A DNA stretch of 64,000 nt, from positions 58,729 to 122,728 of the forward strand of contig WSYH01001184.1 in NCBI GenBank assembly GCA_036426205.1, written 5' to 3'. How positions within the stretch are numbered: the first letter of the stretch is position 1; each line of letters begins with the position of its first letter. The notes under the pieces were generated by a model that was not told the DNA's origin, ran no database searches, and saw only the letters and a list, made by a program, of their open reading frames with translations. The stretch is from Ascaphus truei. Lineage: Eukaryota > Chordata > Amphibia > Anura > Ascaphidae. This document shows positions 11,480 through 22,752 of the stretch, in pieces. Both the position numbers and the translations under genes were made by a program.

Positions 11480-13270
11480 AGAGCATATCTTACCCCCTAT
11501 TTAAAGGGTTTCTAATAATATCAGGAAAGGAATCTCTGCCATATACGGACACAACCAGTACTACTTGCTGGGTTTGTCCTCTTAACGTGCTACGCGTGTC
11601 TCCCTCCGTCAGTTGCCATTTTGAGACCTTGAAGCCAGACCCTTTTTGACGAAGGCATTCTAAAAACACGGAAATACTTTTTTTGCAGCCATTCTTTTGT
11701 AGATCTGCTTGTATGTTTAGGATCATTGTTTTGCTGCATGACCTACTTTTGCTTCAGCTTCAGCTCACAGATGGATCGCCTGACATTATCCTATAGAAAC
11801 TTCTGATACCATGCAGACTCCAGAGAGTTGTGTCAATGATAGCCAGTGTCAGGGTCTCCTAAATATCCTGCTCCTAGCCATAGCTCCTTTCTCTGTCCAC
11901 CGGGTGTGCTGCTGGTTTCCATCTGCTCCGGGGTTCCTCGGTCTGTCTCCTCTTGTTGCTTCTATCCTCTGTCCTTATATTTCCTGTTTCCTGTTCCTCC
12001 CTTGCCTTTGTTTTGTGATCTTGACTCCTTCTGCTGCGGCCCTGATCTGAACTGACCTGTTCCCTGTAGTCTTGATTACTTATTAAAGGCCCTTACTATT
12101 GAACCAAATTGCCCCAGTCTGTTTCCTGCTAGCAAGTCTCAGTTCTGTTCCTGCTCCCTAGTCTCAGTTCCTGCTCCCCTGCCCTGCTCCTGCCTTCCTG
12201 TTGCCGTCCCTGCCCGTGACCATGACAATCCTGCTTGCTGCCTGCCACCGAATCAATGATTGCCTGCTCCCCGCTGTTCCAGCCACCGAGGTCCTACCCG
12301 CTCCAGGATTCTCCCCTTGACAGCAAGCCATCTGGGTCCAAAGGCAGTAAAGCAGCCCCAAACCATCACAATTCTACCACCATGCTTGACTGTTGAGATG
12401 AGGCTCTTCCTTGTGAACGCAGTGTTTGGTTTTCACCAAAAATATCGTTTCTCATTGGGGGCAAAAAGTTCTACCTTTGACTTGTCTGTCCAGAGAACAT
12501 TGTTCCAGAAGTCTTGGATATGTGCTCTTTGGCGAACTTCAGATGAGCAGCAATGTTCTTTTTAGAGAGCAGTGGTTTCCGCCTAGCTATCCTTCTATGA
12601 ATACCATTCTTGTTCAGTCTTTTTCTTATTGTCGTGTCATGAAACACTAACAATGCAAGAGTGGCCTGAAGATCCTTGGATGTTACTCTGGGGTTCTTTG
12701 TGAATTGCCAGTTTGTTCTTGGAGAGATTTTGGTAGGAGGACTGCTCATGGGTAGAGTCACTGTGGTCTTGAACTTTCCCCATTTATCTGACAGTGGATT
12801 GGTGGAGCCCCAAATCCTTAGAAATGGTTTTGAAACTTTTCTAGACTGATGAGCATCAATAACTGCTTTTCTGAGGTCCTCAGAGATTTCTTTTGATCAT
12901 GGCATGTGTTTCCACACACCTGTATGGTGAATACCAAACTGACATAGTTTCCGATCTTTATATAGTGTAGGGCTTCCCAAACTCGCCGCTGAAGATCTAC
13001 GTAATTTTTTTAAACACCTGATTTTAATTATCCCCTATAATTTAGCTTGTAAAAGTAGGGGTTCACTTACTTTTGCACACACCCTGACTCTTAATTACTC
13101 ATTGTTTGTCTAATTCATACATCATTTAGTTTCAAAATACATGGAATTGGTTAATATAAACCCTATTGTATATTTATATTTTGATTCAAGAAGGTTATCA
13201 TGGAAACACTATTGAATTTCTGTAATTATCATTGGGGTTCACATACTTTGGTGGGCTTTGGTAGTTTTTT
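11480..13270 (-). mobile_element. Tc1-type DNA transposon, inactive, split by a solo LTR
   Basis: Minus-strand transposase pieces include FTKNPRVTSKDLQATL and a helix-turn-helix-like region (12761-12471), then, beyond the inserted [23 protein letters not shown] (about 11720-11660), which carries the second catalytic Asp of the DDE domain. Stops and frameshifts interrupt it. The right end near 13250 reads 'ggggttcacatacttt', typical of a Tc1 terminal-repeat end. Exact ends were not fixed. Confidence 0.8.
11847..12322 (+). mobile_element. Solo LTR inside Tc1 element
   Basis: 476 bp starting TGTCAGGGTCTCC and ending CCTTGACA. It is flanked by 5-bp near-duplicates 'gccag' (11842-11846) and 'gcaag' (12323-12327). 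Removing it with one duplicate rejoins the Tc1 sequence. It is rich in 'cctgctcctgcc' runs, common in frog gypsy LTRs. Open frames inside are repeat shadows. Confidence 0.75.
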
Positions 13271-13821
13271 TGCATTTTCGGAATTGAAAGAATATGGCCC
13301 ATCATCGTCATCTTCTAGTCATCATCGTTGCATTCAGGTATACAGAAAGGAACTCATTGCATAATGAACAACTAATACCTGTTGCCATAGCTAAGTTCTC
13401 TGCAACCAGCATTTCATTTACAGCAATTTGTAACCCCCTGGTATTGCCCCCATTGTGGACACTACAGTGATTTCTTTACATTTAAAAGAATGGAATGCTG
13501 ATGTTTTTGCTTAAAGCAGTGGTTATTATTTGAAGCCTAGTTCATCTTGTAGATTATGGAATGAGCCAGAAACTGCTCTCCAGCAGAAATTATACTAAAA
13601 ATAGGAAAGCAAAATGCTCTTGTCATATTTCTAGTGTCTCAGGAGTCCAAAAGAATGAAAAACTATTTTAATATTTCTCAATCTGGAAAAAATGTATTGC
13701 ACTATTCCAATTAACTTTATTGTAGATACTTGGAAAACTTGAAATAGATATAAGCTGTTAGCACATATGTAATAATAATTCCTATTTTAAAAGCAACGTA
13801 AAACTTAGTATTAATACACAC
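13271..13821. other. Apparently unique intronic sequence downstream of exon C
   Basis: AT-rich, with no repeat domain or exon recognised between the Tc1 end and the exon C donor. Confidence 0.5.
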
Positions 13822-13916
13822 CTTGTTTATTAATGTCATCACATAAACGAGAAGTTCAGTGTCTACCCCATCTTTTTCTTTGAGAATCTCCATAATATTG
13901 GACCATGGCTTGACTT
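13822..13916 (-). CDS. FHOD3: FHOD3-like formin exon C (FH3 region)
   Basis: A 95-bp exon. The acceptor is 'tttgttcctag' and the donor GTGTGT. It begins in phase 1: the first codon is completed by the final G of exon B, giving Glu. It encodes VKPWSNIMEILKEKDGVDTE and then LLVYVMTLINK, ending exactly on a codon so that exon D continues with TLAGLPDQ. This run across the junction is the diagnostic armadillo-like stretch of FHOD formins. Introns on either side are 12.1 kb (to D) and 22.6 kb (to B). The reading frame is intact. Confidence 0.88.
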
Positions 13917-14545
13917 CTAGGAACAAAATTAAGATAATGTATGTGTTAAAAAAAAAACTGTGTATCGCTCTTACTACGTTGAATGACAAAATCACAAAGC
14001 AGCACTGTTCGAACAATCTCATAAAGCAGCACAGTTTGATCAATTTAAAGTAGATGTATTCTACCTCTGTAGTTGTATTCTGACTAGTTCCGTATAATGG
14101 TAGAAAGATTATCAATACAAAAAAAATACCCATTGGTAATAGGTAGGCGATTTGTCATTTTCTCCATATAACTGTCTGTCTTCCACTGTATGCAAATATG
14201 TTTCACGGACTGTGTTCCAAAGAAGAACATAATTAGGAAACAACAACAAACGCTTACTTTTAGAAAGGTATCGTTTACAGGAGATGAACTACAATGAATT
14301 ATAGATATAGAGTAACACAAAATACTTTGAGTTATGACCACACGAGCTCCAGGTTCACAGCAGACTGGTACCCTTGTCTCCTTAATCCCAATGTTGCCTA
14401 GGGTTCCTGGTGATTATTACACATTTTTTAGGGGGAGATTGTGTTCTCCACTCCATCGGTATGGTGTCTTACATTAACATCACCGATGGCCTGGACAATC
14501 TCATGGTGATGATTCTTTAGGTTTTGTGGCACTCTGATGTTGCCA
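13917..14545. other. Intronic sequence, nothing recognised
   Basis: Only the exon C acceptor tract next to 13917 is identifiable. A 138-residue open frame spanning this point on the minus strand is exon C plus read-through into intron. Confidence 0.5.
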
Positions 14546-16925
14546 GGCCCTGACTCAAACTACAGGCCAATCTCTCTTCTCCCAATACTATCAAAAGTCA
14601 TGGAAAAATTTGTTCACTCCCAATTAAGCGATTACTATAAAAAGAAAAATGTCACTAGGCAATTCCAGTCTGGATTTCCCCCCAAACACTCCACAGTAAC
14701 TACCCTCCTAAAAGTTTGCAATGAGATCAAGTGTGGAATGGAACTGGGAAAATGTACTGGTGCAATATTCCTAGATTTTTCAAAGGGTTTTGATTCTGTT
14801 GATCAAGTTATCTTGCCTAACAAACTCCAGTGCTCTGGAATAGGGAAACATGCTTTAAACTGGTTTCCTGCCTACCTATCAGGTAGATCCCAACATGTGT
14901 CCATCTCAGGCTCTAACTCCAACCCCATGAATATCACCTAGGGTGTCCCGCAAGGCTCTGTTCTGTTCTGTGGACCCTACTCTTCTCAGTGTTCTTCATT
15001 GACCTTCCTACAACTTGTAAGGAAGCATCAATACACATGTATGCAGATAACACCATTTTATATGCGCACAGCCCTAGCCTCTCCGACCTTGAACACGTAC
15101 TTCAATCTGACTTTTTGAGACTTGAAGATTGAATTTTCCAAAACAAACTGTTTTTAAACTGACAAGACTGTAACAATGGTATTTGGGACCAAGGCTACAT
15201 TTTTAAAGCTTCCAATGAATGAGCTCCAGATCAGAACCAACGCTAATACCACCCTGATACTAGTTTTAAATATTTGGGCATATGGGTTGACTCCCATTTA
15301 ACATTCGGGATGCACATTGATACCCTGAAATCCAAAACCTATGCCAAACTAGGTATACTTTATAGGAACAAATCCTCCTTAAGTCTGCACAGCAGATGCT
15401 AATGCCAATTATAGACTATGGGGACATAGTAAATGGCACAGCACCCCAAACACACCTTAGAAACTTGATACCCTCTACAATTCAATATGCTGTTTTGTCC
15501 TCCAATGCGAAAGTGTATGTAGGAACCAAATCCAAGAGTCGCTGCTCAATGAAACAAGGGAGCATTGGTAGCAATGAAATCTTTTGTCAGATTTTAGATG
15601 AACCTTAAATGAATTATTGTGAGACTCAGGACCTGATGCATAATGACTCCTGTAGGGTATGAAATGTGTGACAGTCCATATAGTGGTCTCAGACTACTGT
15701 CTGATGAATGATAAGTCCTGTGCATATATACCACTAGGATAGTCACCCTGGAGTAGATCTATATGAAGGTCTCAGTATCCCACAGCATAAGTAGAGAAAG
15801 AGGAGTACTCACATATATTGTAGTACATCTGTAGCGTGCATCATGCGAATCAGTGATAGAGCGAGATGTCCGTGAAGAACGTGAGCGGAGCACAGCTATG
15901 AGAAAACAAGGGGCTACACACCAGCAAAATTGTAGTAAAAGTACCTTTAATCCATGGTACACGTGGTGACACGCAGTAAAAACACTCTTACGCGTTTCAG
16001 ACGGGAGCCCTTTATCAAAGAGTATGTTCGCGTCCCTTAGCTCCCCTGCTATTATAGATAATCCCCCGTCCCCAATACACAGTGATGCGCTGTGATTTGG
16101 CGCGAAATTCTAAATGGAGCAGCCCCATTGGAGGAACACCTCCTCCAATTGGCCGTCTGCAAAGTGACAACACTGTGCTGCATGCGGGGGATACATACCA
16201 GCAGCGGAGGTGCTGAGTAAATATAATAACCAAATAGATTGGATATAACATATAGAAGTAAACATAAGACAAAGAAGGTAAAAATATTCACATATAAAGC
16301 AATAATGCAAAAATCATTAAAAACAACGAACCGTTCAGTTGGGAAAGGATATAAGCAGGAGACCCTAGTACCTATTAAAGGTACTTTTACTACAATTTTG
16401 CTGGTGTGTAGCCCCTTGTTTTCTCATAGCTGTGCTCCGCTCACCCGTGAAGAACATCTCGCTTTGTCCTCCAATGCAACTACAACACACATCACTGCGA
16501 AATGCTAAAATAACTAGATTAGTCATCACTCGAGTCTAGGCGCAAAGTTCACCTTTCCTGTCTTGCCTTCAAATACTTTCAGGGCAAGCTACCCATCTAT
16601 CTGAACAAGCTCCTCACCCCTACCACATGCATCACTTATCATCTGAGATCTGACTCCAAAAGACTGTTCATGGTTCCAAGGTTCAACAAAGTATCCGTCC
16701 ACTTCTTCTCTTACCGTGCACCCCAAAATTGTAACAATCTACCAAAGATTCTCACAGCCACCACGAGTCTATATTCTTTCAAAACTAAAGCGGTCTCACA
16801 TTTTAATCTTGTCTGTAACTGTTACATATGCCTATAACATATATTATCTCTTACTGTGCATGCAATGTCATGTATAAATGTATAACCCTGCTCACTTAAT
16901 GTAACTATTGTGATGTGCTGAAGCA
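14546..16925 (+). mobile_element. L2-like non-LTR retrotransposon, 5'-truncated
   Basis: The RT starts at NYRPISLLPILSKVMEKFVH, then QSGFPPKHSTVTTLL, AIFLDFSKGFDSVD, GVPQGSV near 14941, and the degraded active site 'HMYADNT-like' near 15035. After the foldback insert at 15509-16462 the C-terminal segment resumes with AFKYFQGKLPIYLNKLL and ends near 16800, followed by a short 3' UTR. RT motifs are in correct order with many frameshifts. No endonuclease domain remains upstream. Confidence 0.8.
15509..16462. mobile_element. Foldback (Penelope-like) insertion in L2 LINE
   Basis: 954 bp flanked by the 15-bp duplication TTTGTCCTCCAATGC (15494-15508 and 16463-16477), both inside the L2 coding region. 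It holds a 69-bp inverted repeat identical by eye (15883-15951 against 16374-16442) and the motif 'tttgataaagggc...gaaacgcg' on the minus strand at 15990-16022. The left 370 bp is outside the inverted repeat. Confidence 0.8.
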
Positions 16926-17114
16926 GAAGGTGTTTGAGGGGAGGTACATACTGTAGGACTCAGCACCTTCCAGGGTGTGTTCCCTTCCCTCTCAGCTGAG
17001 CCTTAATTAATCAGGTACCTTGTAAAAGGCAGCACAGAGAGTCTCCTGGGCTGCTGCTGCACTGATCTGAAGGCACACATGCACAGACAGCCCTGTGAGA
17101 GACTGCAAGGGGAG

Positions 17115-17325
17115 CAGTCCAAAGAAAATATTTGTCCAAAAAATTAGATGGAACTATACTAGAAGTGGAAGCAATGGATAGAAATGAACTTCTAAAATAC
17201 AAAATTAAAGCAGATGATAAAAGGGTGGAAGTACCTTTCATTACGCAGTACAATCAAATGGCACCAGCAATACACAGTATTCTGCGTAAACATTGTCCGA
17301 TCCTTAAAAAAAAAACTGTGTGTGC
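17115..17325 (+). pseudogene. Penelope RT-to-endonuclease linker fragment
   Basis: The peptide RNELLKYKIK followed by VEVPFITQYNQMAPAIHSIL and RKHCPIL resembles the conserved region between RT and GIY-YIG in Penelope-like elements. It is short and stands alone. The 200 bp before it has no recognised feature. Confidence 0.5.
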
Positions 17326-17559
17326 TGTGCACGCGCATAGTAAGTGAAACTTCGTGTGTTGTCAGCATCATATAAAGTAACAAAAATATTATTACTGCTT
17401 AGAGCATGAGTAAATTTGATTGGCGGGTCTTTTATTGGCAGCCGTCCACCACAGCATATGGATGTTGAGCGGTGGGGAGCTCCACAGTGGTGGGGGGAAA
17501 TAGGCACATCATTCAGGGAGGGTGGGAATGCACAATCATTCAGGGGCAGTGTTCGGCGC

Positions 17560-17905
17560 ATCAGTGGGTGTGTGCGTGCGTGTGTCAGAGTGCGTCGTGG
17601 CGTGTCAAGTGTGCGTCCGTGCGAGTCAGAGTGTGCGTGCGGGTGTCTAGAGTGTGCGTGCGGGTGTCAGAGTGCGTGCGTGTCGTCAGAGTGTGCGTCG
17701 TGTGTGGTGTCAGTATCTCAGTGTGTGTGTTCAGTGTGTGTGTGTGTTGTGTGTGTGTGTGTGTGTTGTGTGTTGTGTCAGTGTGTGTGTGTGTGTGTGT
17801 GTTGGTGTGTGTGTGGGTGTGTGTGTGTGTGTGTTGTTGTGTGTGTGTGTGTTTGTTTTGTGTATTGTGTATGTGTTGTGTGTCATTCATGTGTTCTGGT
17901 CTGTG
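17560..17905 (+). repeat. GT-rich microsatellite
   Basis: Imperfect (GT)n with 'gtgtcagagtgcgtgcg' units near its left end. Long Cys/Val-rich reading frames across it are translated repeat. Confidence 0.9.
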
Positions 17906-18335
17906 TCCTGACCCCCCCCAGCACACTTGTCCTCCCCCCAGCAAACTTGTCCTTTTTTCTGCAGCACCCTTTCCTGCCCCCACACAGTTTTCCTGTCCCC
18001 AGCACCTTTCCACATCTCCCCCCCCCCCACACCTTGTCCTCCCCCCACACCCCTTATCCTTTCTCTGCGCCACCCTATCCTGCCCCCAGAACATTTCCTG
18101 TCCCCAGCACCTTTCACAGCTCCCCTCCCCCCCCAGCACACTTTCCTCCCCTCAGCACCCTTAAAAACCTTAACTTTCTCTGCAGCACCCTTATCCTCCC
18201 CCACACATTTCCCTTCCCCAGCACCCTTTCGGCAGTCATCCCCCCCCCCAGCACACTTTGCCTCCCCCCAGCACCCTTATCCCTGCCCCCGCACCTTTCA
18301 GATCTCCTCCTCCCCCCCCCCCCAATTTCTACCAG
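17905..18335 (+). repeat. C-rich minisatellite ('ccccagcacctttcc')
   Basis: Irregular tandem units of roughly 20-30 bp built on 'cagcaccctttcctgccccc', with poly-C runs. It accounts for the 322-residue Pro-rich open frame in this area. Confidence 0.85.
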
Positions 18336-18339
18336 ATCG

Positions 18340-18960
18340 CCGGCATGGAGGCAGTGGCGCGGGGGAGGAGGCAGCGCGTCATAGCAGCTGGAGCCGCTCG
18401 GAGGGGAGCGCTATGCAGCGATGCCTCTCTGATGGTGCTGCACCTCAACCCCCTCCCTCCCCCCCTCCCCGTTAACAGAGCAGAGCCTTCCACTCGCTAG
18501 GAGTGACAAGCCCCGCCTTACTTTTGCGTGACGTCACAGCCGAGCCGGAGTTCCCTTGGCTGTCCCCATGATGATGAGCGCTGCCCCCGGTGAGGGGGAC
18601 GCTTCTGAGGGCGTTATTCGTCACGGACACAGGGAAGGGTATGAGGGAGGGAGTAATGCTGAGTCAGCGTGCTCAACGTGATCCCACTTGGCCCATCAAC
18701 CCTGACCCGCTACACCTTTCACTCAAAAGCACCGGAAGCTCTGCGGCAGCCATCTTGCTACACCCATGGCAGCGGACGTGTGGGGGTAACGGCGGCCGTT
18801 AGGAGCGGCGCCACAGCGGGTGTGTGGGGGAAGCGGCGGCCGTTAGGAGCGGCGCCGGCTGCTATCGCCGCCGCCACCGCATGTCACAGCAGGCGTGTGG
18901 GGGGAGGGGGAGGGGGAGCCGTGACGTCACTTCCGTTTCACATTTCGCCCCCAACTCTCC
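18340..18960. promoter_or_regulatory. CpG island with CRE, ETS and YY1-like motifs
   Basis: GC-rich and CpG-dense against an AT-rich background. It contains two perfect TGACGTCA sites (18529-18536 and 18922-18929), the second followed by an ETS-type CACTTCCG, and GCAGCCATCTT (18747-18757), a reverse-oriented YY1-type motif. The segment 'cggcggccgttaggagcggcgcc' near 18791 and 18836 is duplicated. No first exon or convincing open frame follows, so it may be an intronic promoter, a repeat-borne promoter, or both. Confidence 0.5.
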
Positions 18961-19236
18961 CGTTTTAGAATAGGTGCCACTAAAGAAGTTTCACTTCAAA
19001 AGGACAAAGATATGGCTAAAATTTTGCCGGATCAGCGAAAAAAGTTTTCATCAAAGCATCTAATATTGGTAACAGACTGGCACCTAGCTGTCCACTAACA
19101 CGTTCTATTAAATCTAAAAGAGCTTCCAGTAAAGGATATCATATCTGTAATTGCCTGCACCTTTAGTCGAAGAAGTGTATCTTTCACTTCTGTCACATCC
19201 AGATCTTATACGATTTTGTCTCACATCAGCTGTAAC

Positions 19237-19263
19237 AGTTACATAGTTACATAGTTACATAGT
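19237..19263 (-). repeat. 8-bp tandem 3' tail of CR1
   Basis: About three copies of 'ttacatag' follow the CR1 3' UTR ('caagttcaac' in reverse). CR1-type LINEs usually end in a short 8-bp repeat instead of poly(A), so this marks the element's 3' end. Confidence 0.75.
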
Positions 19264-19610
19264 AGATGAGGTTGAAAAAAAGACGTACTGTTAGTCCATC
19301 AAGTTCAACCTATGCTAAATTTAGACAACAGATACTTTATCCTTTATCTATACTTACTTATTGCTACAGAGGAAGGCAAACAAAAAACCCCTTTAAGGGG
19401 AAAAATAAATTTCATCCTGACTCCAAGAATTGACAATCGGATTAATCCCTGGATCAACATTCTTCCCATGTATACTTATATGGTATAACCCTGAATACCT
19501 TTCCGTTCTAAAAAGATGTCAACCTTTTTTTGAACAAATTTATTATATCTGCCATCACAGTCTCCATGGGTAATGAATTCCACATTTTAATTGCCCTTAC
19601 TGTAAAGAAC

Positions 19611-20867
19611 AAATGCTGTATGGTGCTCCGAAACAGGAAGCAGCAGTAATAAGTGGTATAGTAGCAAAGTCTTATAAGGAGTACCCCTCCAATAATCTGT
19701 GTTGATGCTGGAAACTGATGATCCCCAATTGATGTATGACTGGTATATAAATATCCCACGTAGCAATGTAGTAAGGATGATATATAAACCACCTCCCGGT
19801 GTCCAGTACTAGTATAACATCTAAGTATTGGGGAAAAATATACAATGAATGTCCAGATTTCAAATCACAGGGTATAGAACAAAAGGAATGTACTCACATG
19901 ACATGTATATCCTCAGGTAAATGGTGAGCCCACTGTATCCAATAGTCCAGGGGTAAGAGTGTGCATCCGTCTGTAGGGATCAATGAACAAGGAAAGAGAG
20001 AAAAAAACAGAGCACTACATCCAGTGCTAGTCAGCCAAAAACCACAAGAGTGCGTTACCACGGTAAAAAATAAAGTTATTTAATGGATCATAGTAACAAA
20101 CAGCACACCAACGCGTTTCGGACTATACAGTCATTTATCAAGGTGAATAAAAACGTACCCATCGGAGTGTATTAAATACCAGATTCTGATGCTGCCTCGG
20201 CCAATCCCCGCCACTTCCGGGTGTGTCAAAGGACGCGGGCGTATGACGTCAGCGCGTCAGGATCATTGGTAAAAAAGAAAAAACAATTCAAAACAAACTT
20301 TATTAGTCATGGACACTGACACTCCGATAATAAGTGAACTAAGGACATACATACTAAGTCTAACATGCATATAAAAACTCATAAAAATGAAATAAGAAAA
20401 AAAAAACTCCTTAGATATGGGATATGCTTATATCCTACTACAATAGGGCAAGTATGTTTGTACTTATTAAGAACCAACAATCAACAAAATATTAACAATT
20501 AATGTCATATTGTGTAGATAATCATCAGATCAAAAAATAAACAGTAATATACACAATATGTAATACATTTTTTATATATATATATAGAAAGATTGTTGTG
20601 ATCTTAAGAACCAATGTAGGAAAGAGACATTTGACACACACGGAAGTGGCGGGGATTGGCAGAGGCAGCGTCAGAATCTGGTATTTAATACACTTCGGTG
20701 GGTACGTTTTTATTCACCTTGATAAAGGACTGTATGGTCCGAAATGCGTTGGTGTGCTGTTTGTTACTATCATCCATTAAATTACTTTATTTTTTATTGT
20801 GGGAACGCACTCTTGTGGTTTTTGGCTGACTAGCACTGGATGTAGTGCTCCGTTTATTTCTCTCTTT
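19611..20867. mobile_element. Foldback (Penelope-like) insertion in CR1
   Basis: 1257 bp flanked by the 16-bp duplication CCTTACTGTAAAGAAC (19595-19610 and 20868-20883) within CR1 coding sequence. It holds a ~240-bp inverted repeat (19990-20230 against 20631-20869) with 'ttgataaa...gaaacgcgttg' facing inward in both arms (20115-20150 minus, 20719-20752 plus). The left ~380 bp is outside the inverted repeat, as in the insert at 15509. Confidence 0.8.
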
Positions 20868-21214
20868 CCTTACTGTAAAGAACCCTTTCCTTTGTTGCTG
20901 GTGAAATATCCTTTCCTCCAACCTAAAAGGGATGCCCCCGAGTCATTTGTAATGCCCTTGGGATGAATAGTTCATTTGAAAGCTCCTTGTACTGTCCCCG
21001 AATATATTTGTATATAGTTATCATATCCCCACTTAGACGCTTCTTTTCTAATGTAAATAAATCTAATTTAGCTAGCCTCTCCTCATAATATAGATGTTCC
21101 ATCCCCTTTATTAATTTGGTGGCTCTTCTCTGCACTCTCTCTATTTCCAGATTGTCTTTTCTAAGGAGTGGTGCCACAAATTGTACTCAATACTCATGGT
21201 GTGGTCTTACCAAT

Positions 21215-22752
21215 TGTCACGGTAGACCAAGCTTATTAACACATTAATGTCTGGATCCTTTGATTGAATAATGTATGAAATAAAATAAATTGCATTTATT
21301 CACATAAAGAACACACAGCTTGAATTACCAAAATATCACAAATATACACTTATTGGAACGAAATAAAAGGTTTCTGGAACTAAAGTTTATGCAATCCGGT
21401 CTTCAGGTATCAATTCCTAGAGCAGAATTGATACACGAGCAGGAAACAGGACAGTCTTTTGGCTAGGGGTGCCACTTGCCACCCCTATATCTTCGCCAAA
21501 TGAAATCATTTCGTTCTGCTCTTGCAGACTTTGTTTCAAAGTCCTTAGATCGAACTAAATCCTGAGCGGGGTACAAATCCGTGGTGATGATGAAAACGTC
21601 TCAAAACCCCGCCCCCTATCCTTCCTGATGTTACAGCAGAGAACACCTTCGTGCATGGGCTTATAATACCCTCCGCAGCCTATCTGGGCAATGGACAACC
21701 AATCTTCAGCGTGGGAAACAAATTTTGCCCTATCCCGAAGTTGCCAATAGTTCCTGTAGCCGGGCAAAGGGCGTCACAGCAAGCTAAGGGTCATGCACTA
21801 AAATTCTCATGACCCGCTTAGCATACCTGATCACCCCTTCTTGCCCGGCGACAGTATGTTTGCCCCCCTCAGAATGCCTCACTTCTGCTAGGAAAACTGT
21901 TTAGATATACTTCCCAACATTTCATACTTATGTCGATTAAAATCTTTAAAGCTACGAACTTTTGCAGACCTCCTGATGGCATCTCCCTACGGTCCCTTAG
22001 AAGGCGGACATTAGTGTATGCATGACTTCCCCCGTGGCATGGTGGGCCATAAACTAGCAGGGTGAATTTTTTTAATGTATCCGCTGTCCCCTGACTGCCA
22101 TGTAAATCCCTCCAGCTCGCATAACTTTAAATGTACCTAAACCAAGCTAGGTCTATTTATGCATTTATACACGTTACAAACATTAAAAACATCTCAATCT
22201 ACATGATTCCCTTCTAACCCTCTACATATAAAATTTCAAAAAGCTAGGACATTCCTAAATAAAGTTATATCTTTAATTGGGTAAGCTTTGATCTGTGGGG
22301 CTTAAACAGTATATTTCCCTGTCCTCCAACCGCAGAGGCAATTATACAATTGACCTAAATTGACACAAAACCACATCAAGCATTGTTGCAATCTCGGAAC
22401 ACTTAACTAACCACAAGTCAAGTATCCACTTAAGTATGTGGTTAAGGCAGTGTTACAATGTTGTATTCTTCACAATCCCAGGCGTACTTCTCCAAATAAC
22501 CGCTTAAAACCATGTTAGAAGTCATTTATGTACCCCGGGAACATATTAACACAGTGTAAAATACATTTCTAAGATTGCAGTCAGCTCTGGACTGCAGAGC
22601 TGACACTTTAAAAACACAATTACATTTTTAAGGCTGCAGTCAGCCCTGGATTGCAGAGCTGACAATCTAAAAATACATTTGATGACTCAGGGATTACCTT
22701 GCCGGGCAGACTGCCTTTATATTCATGGCATAGGTACCCCTTCACCGCCACA
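21215..22752. mobile_element. 1.54-kb solo LTR in CR1
   Basis: Starts TGTCACGGTAGACC and ends TTCACCGCCACA. It is flanked by 'ccaat' (21210-21214) and 'ctaat' (22753-22757), a 5-bp target duplication with one mismatch. CR1 sequence continues exactly on both sides. There is no coding sequence inside. An internal near-duplicate occurs at 22573-22605 and 22627-22662 ('tgcagtcagc.ctgga.tgcagagctgaca'). Orientation is unknown. Confidence 0.75.

Noticed and set aside
11127..11878. Inverted 28-bp repeats as the ends of a DNA transposon
   Set aside because: The right member is the start of a solo LTR with its own target duplication; the left is just a broken fragment of the same LTR start, so they do not delimit one element.
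12260..12650. Plus-strand frames of 101 and 74 residues
   Set aside because: Antisense of Tc1 transposase; the minus strand has the recognisable transposase residues.
13717..14133. 138-residue frame as a stand-alone gene
   Set aside because: Only the central 31 codons are protein-like. They are bounded by splice sites and are FHOD3 exon C; the rest is intron read-through.
17416..18475. 322-, 230- and 184-residue open frames
   Set aside because: Cys/Val-rich and Pro-rich translations of GT and C-rich repeats, open in several frames on both strands. No domain or codon bias.
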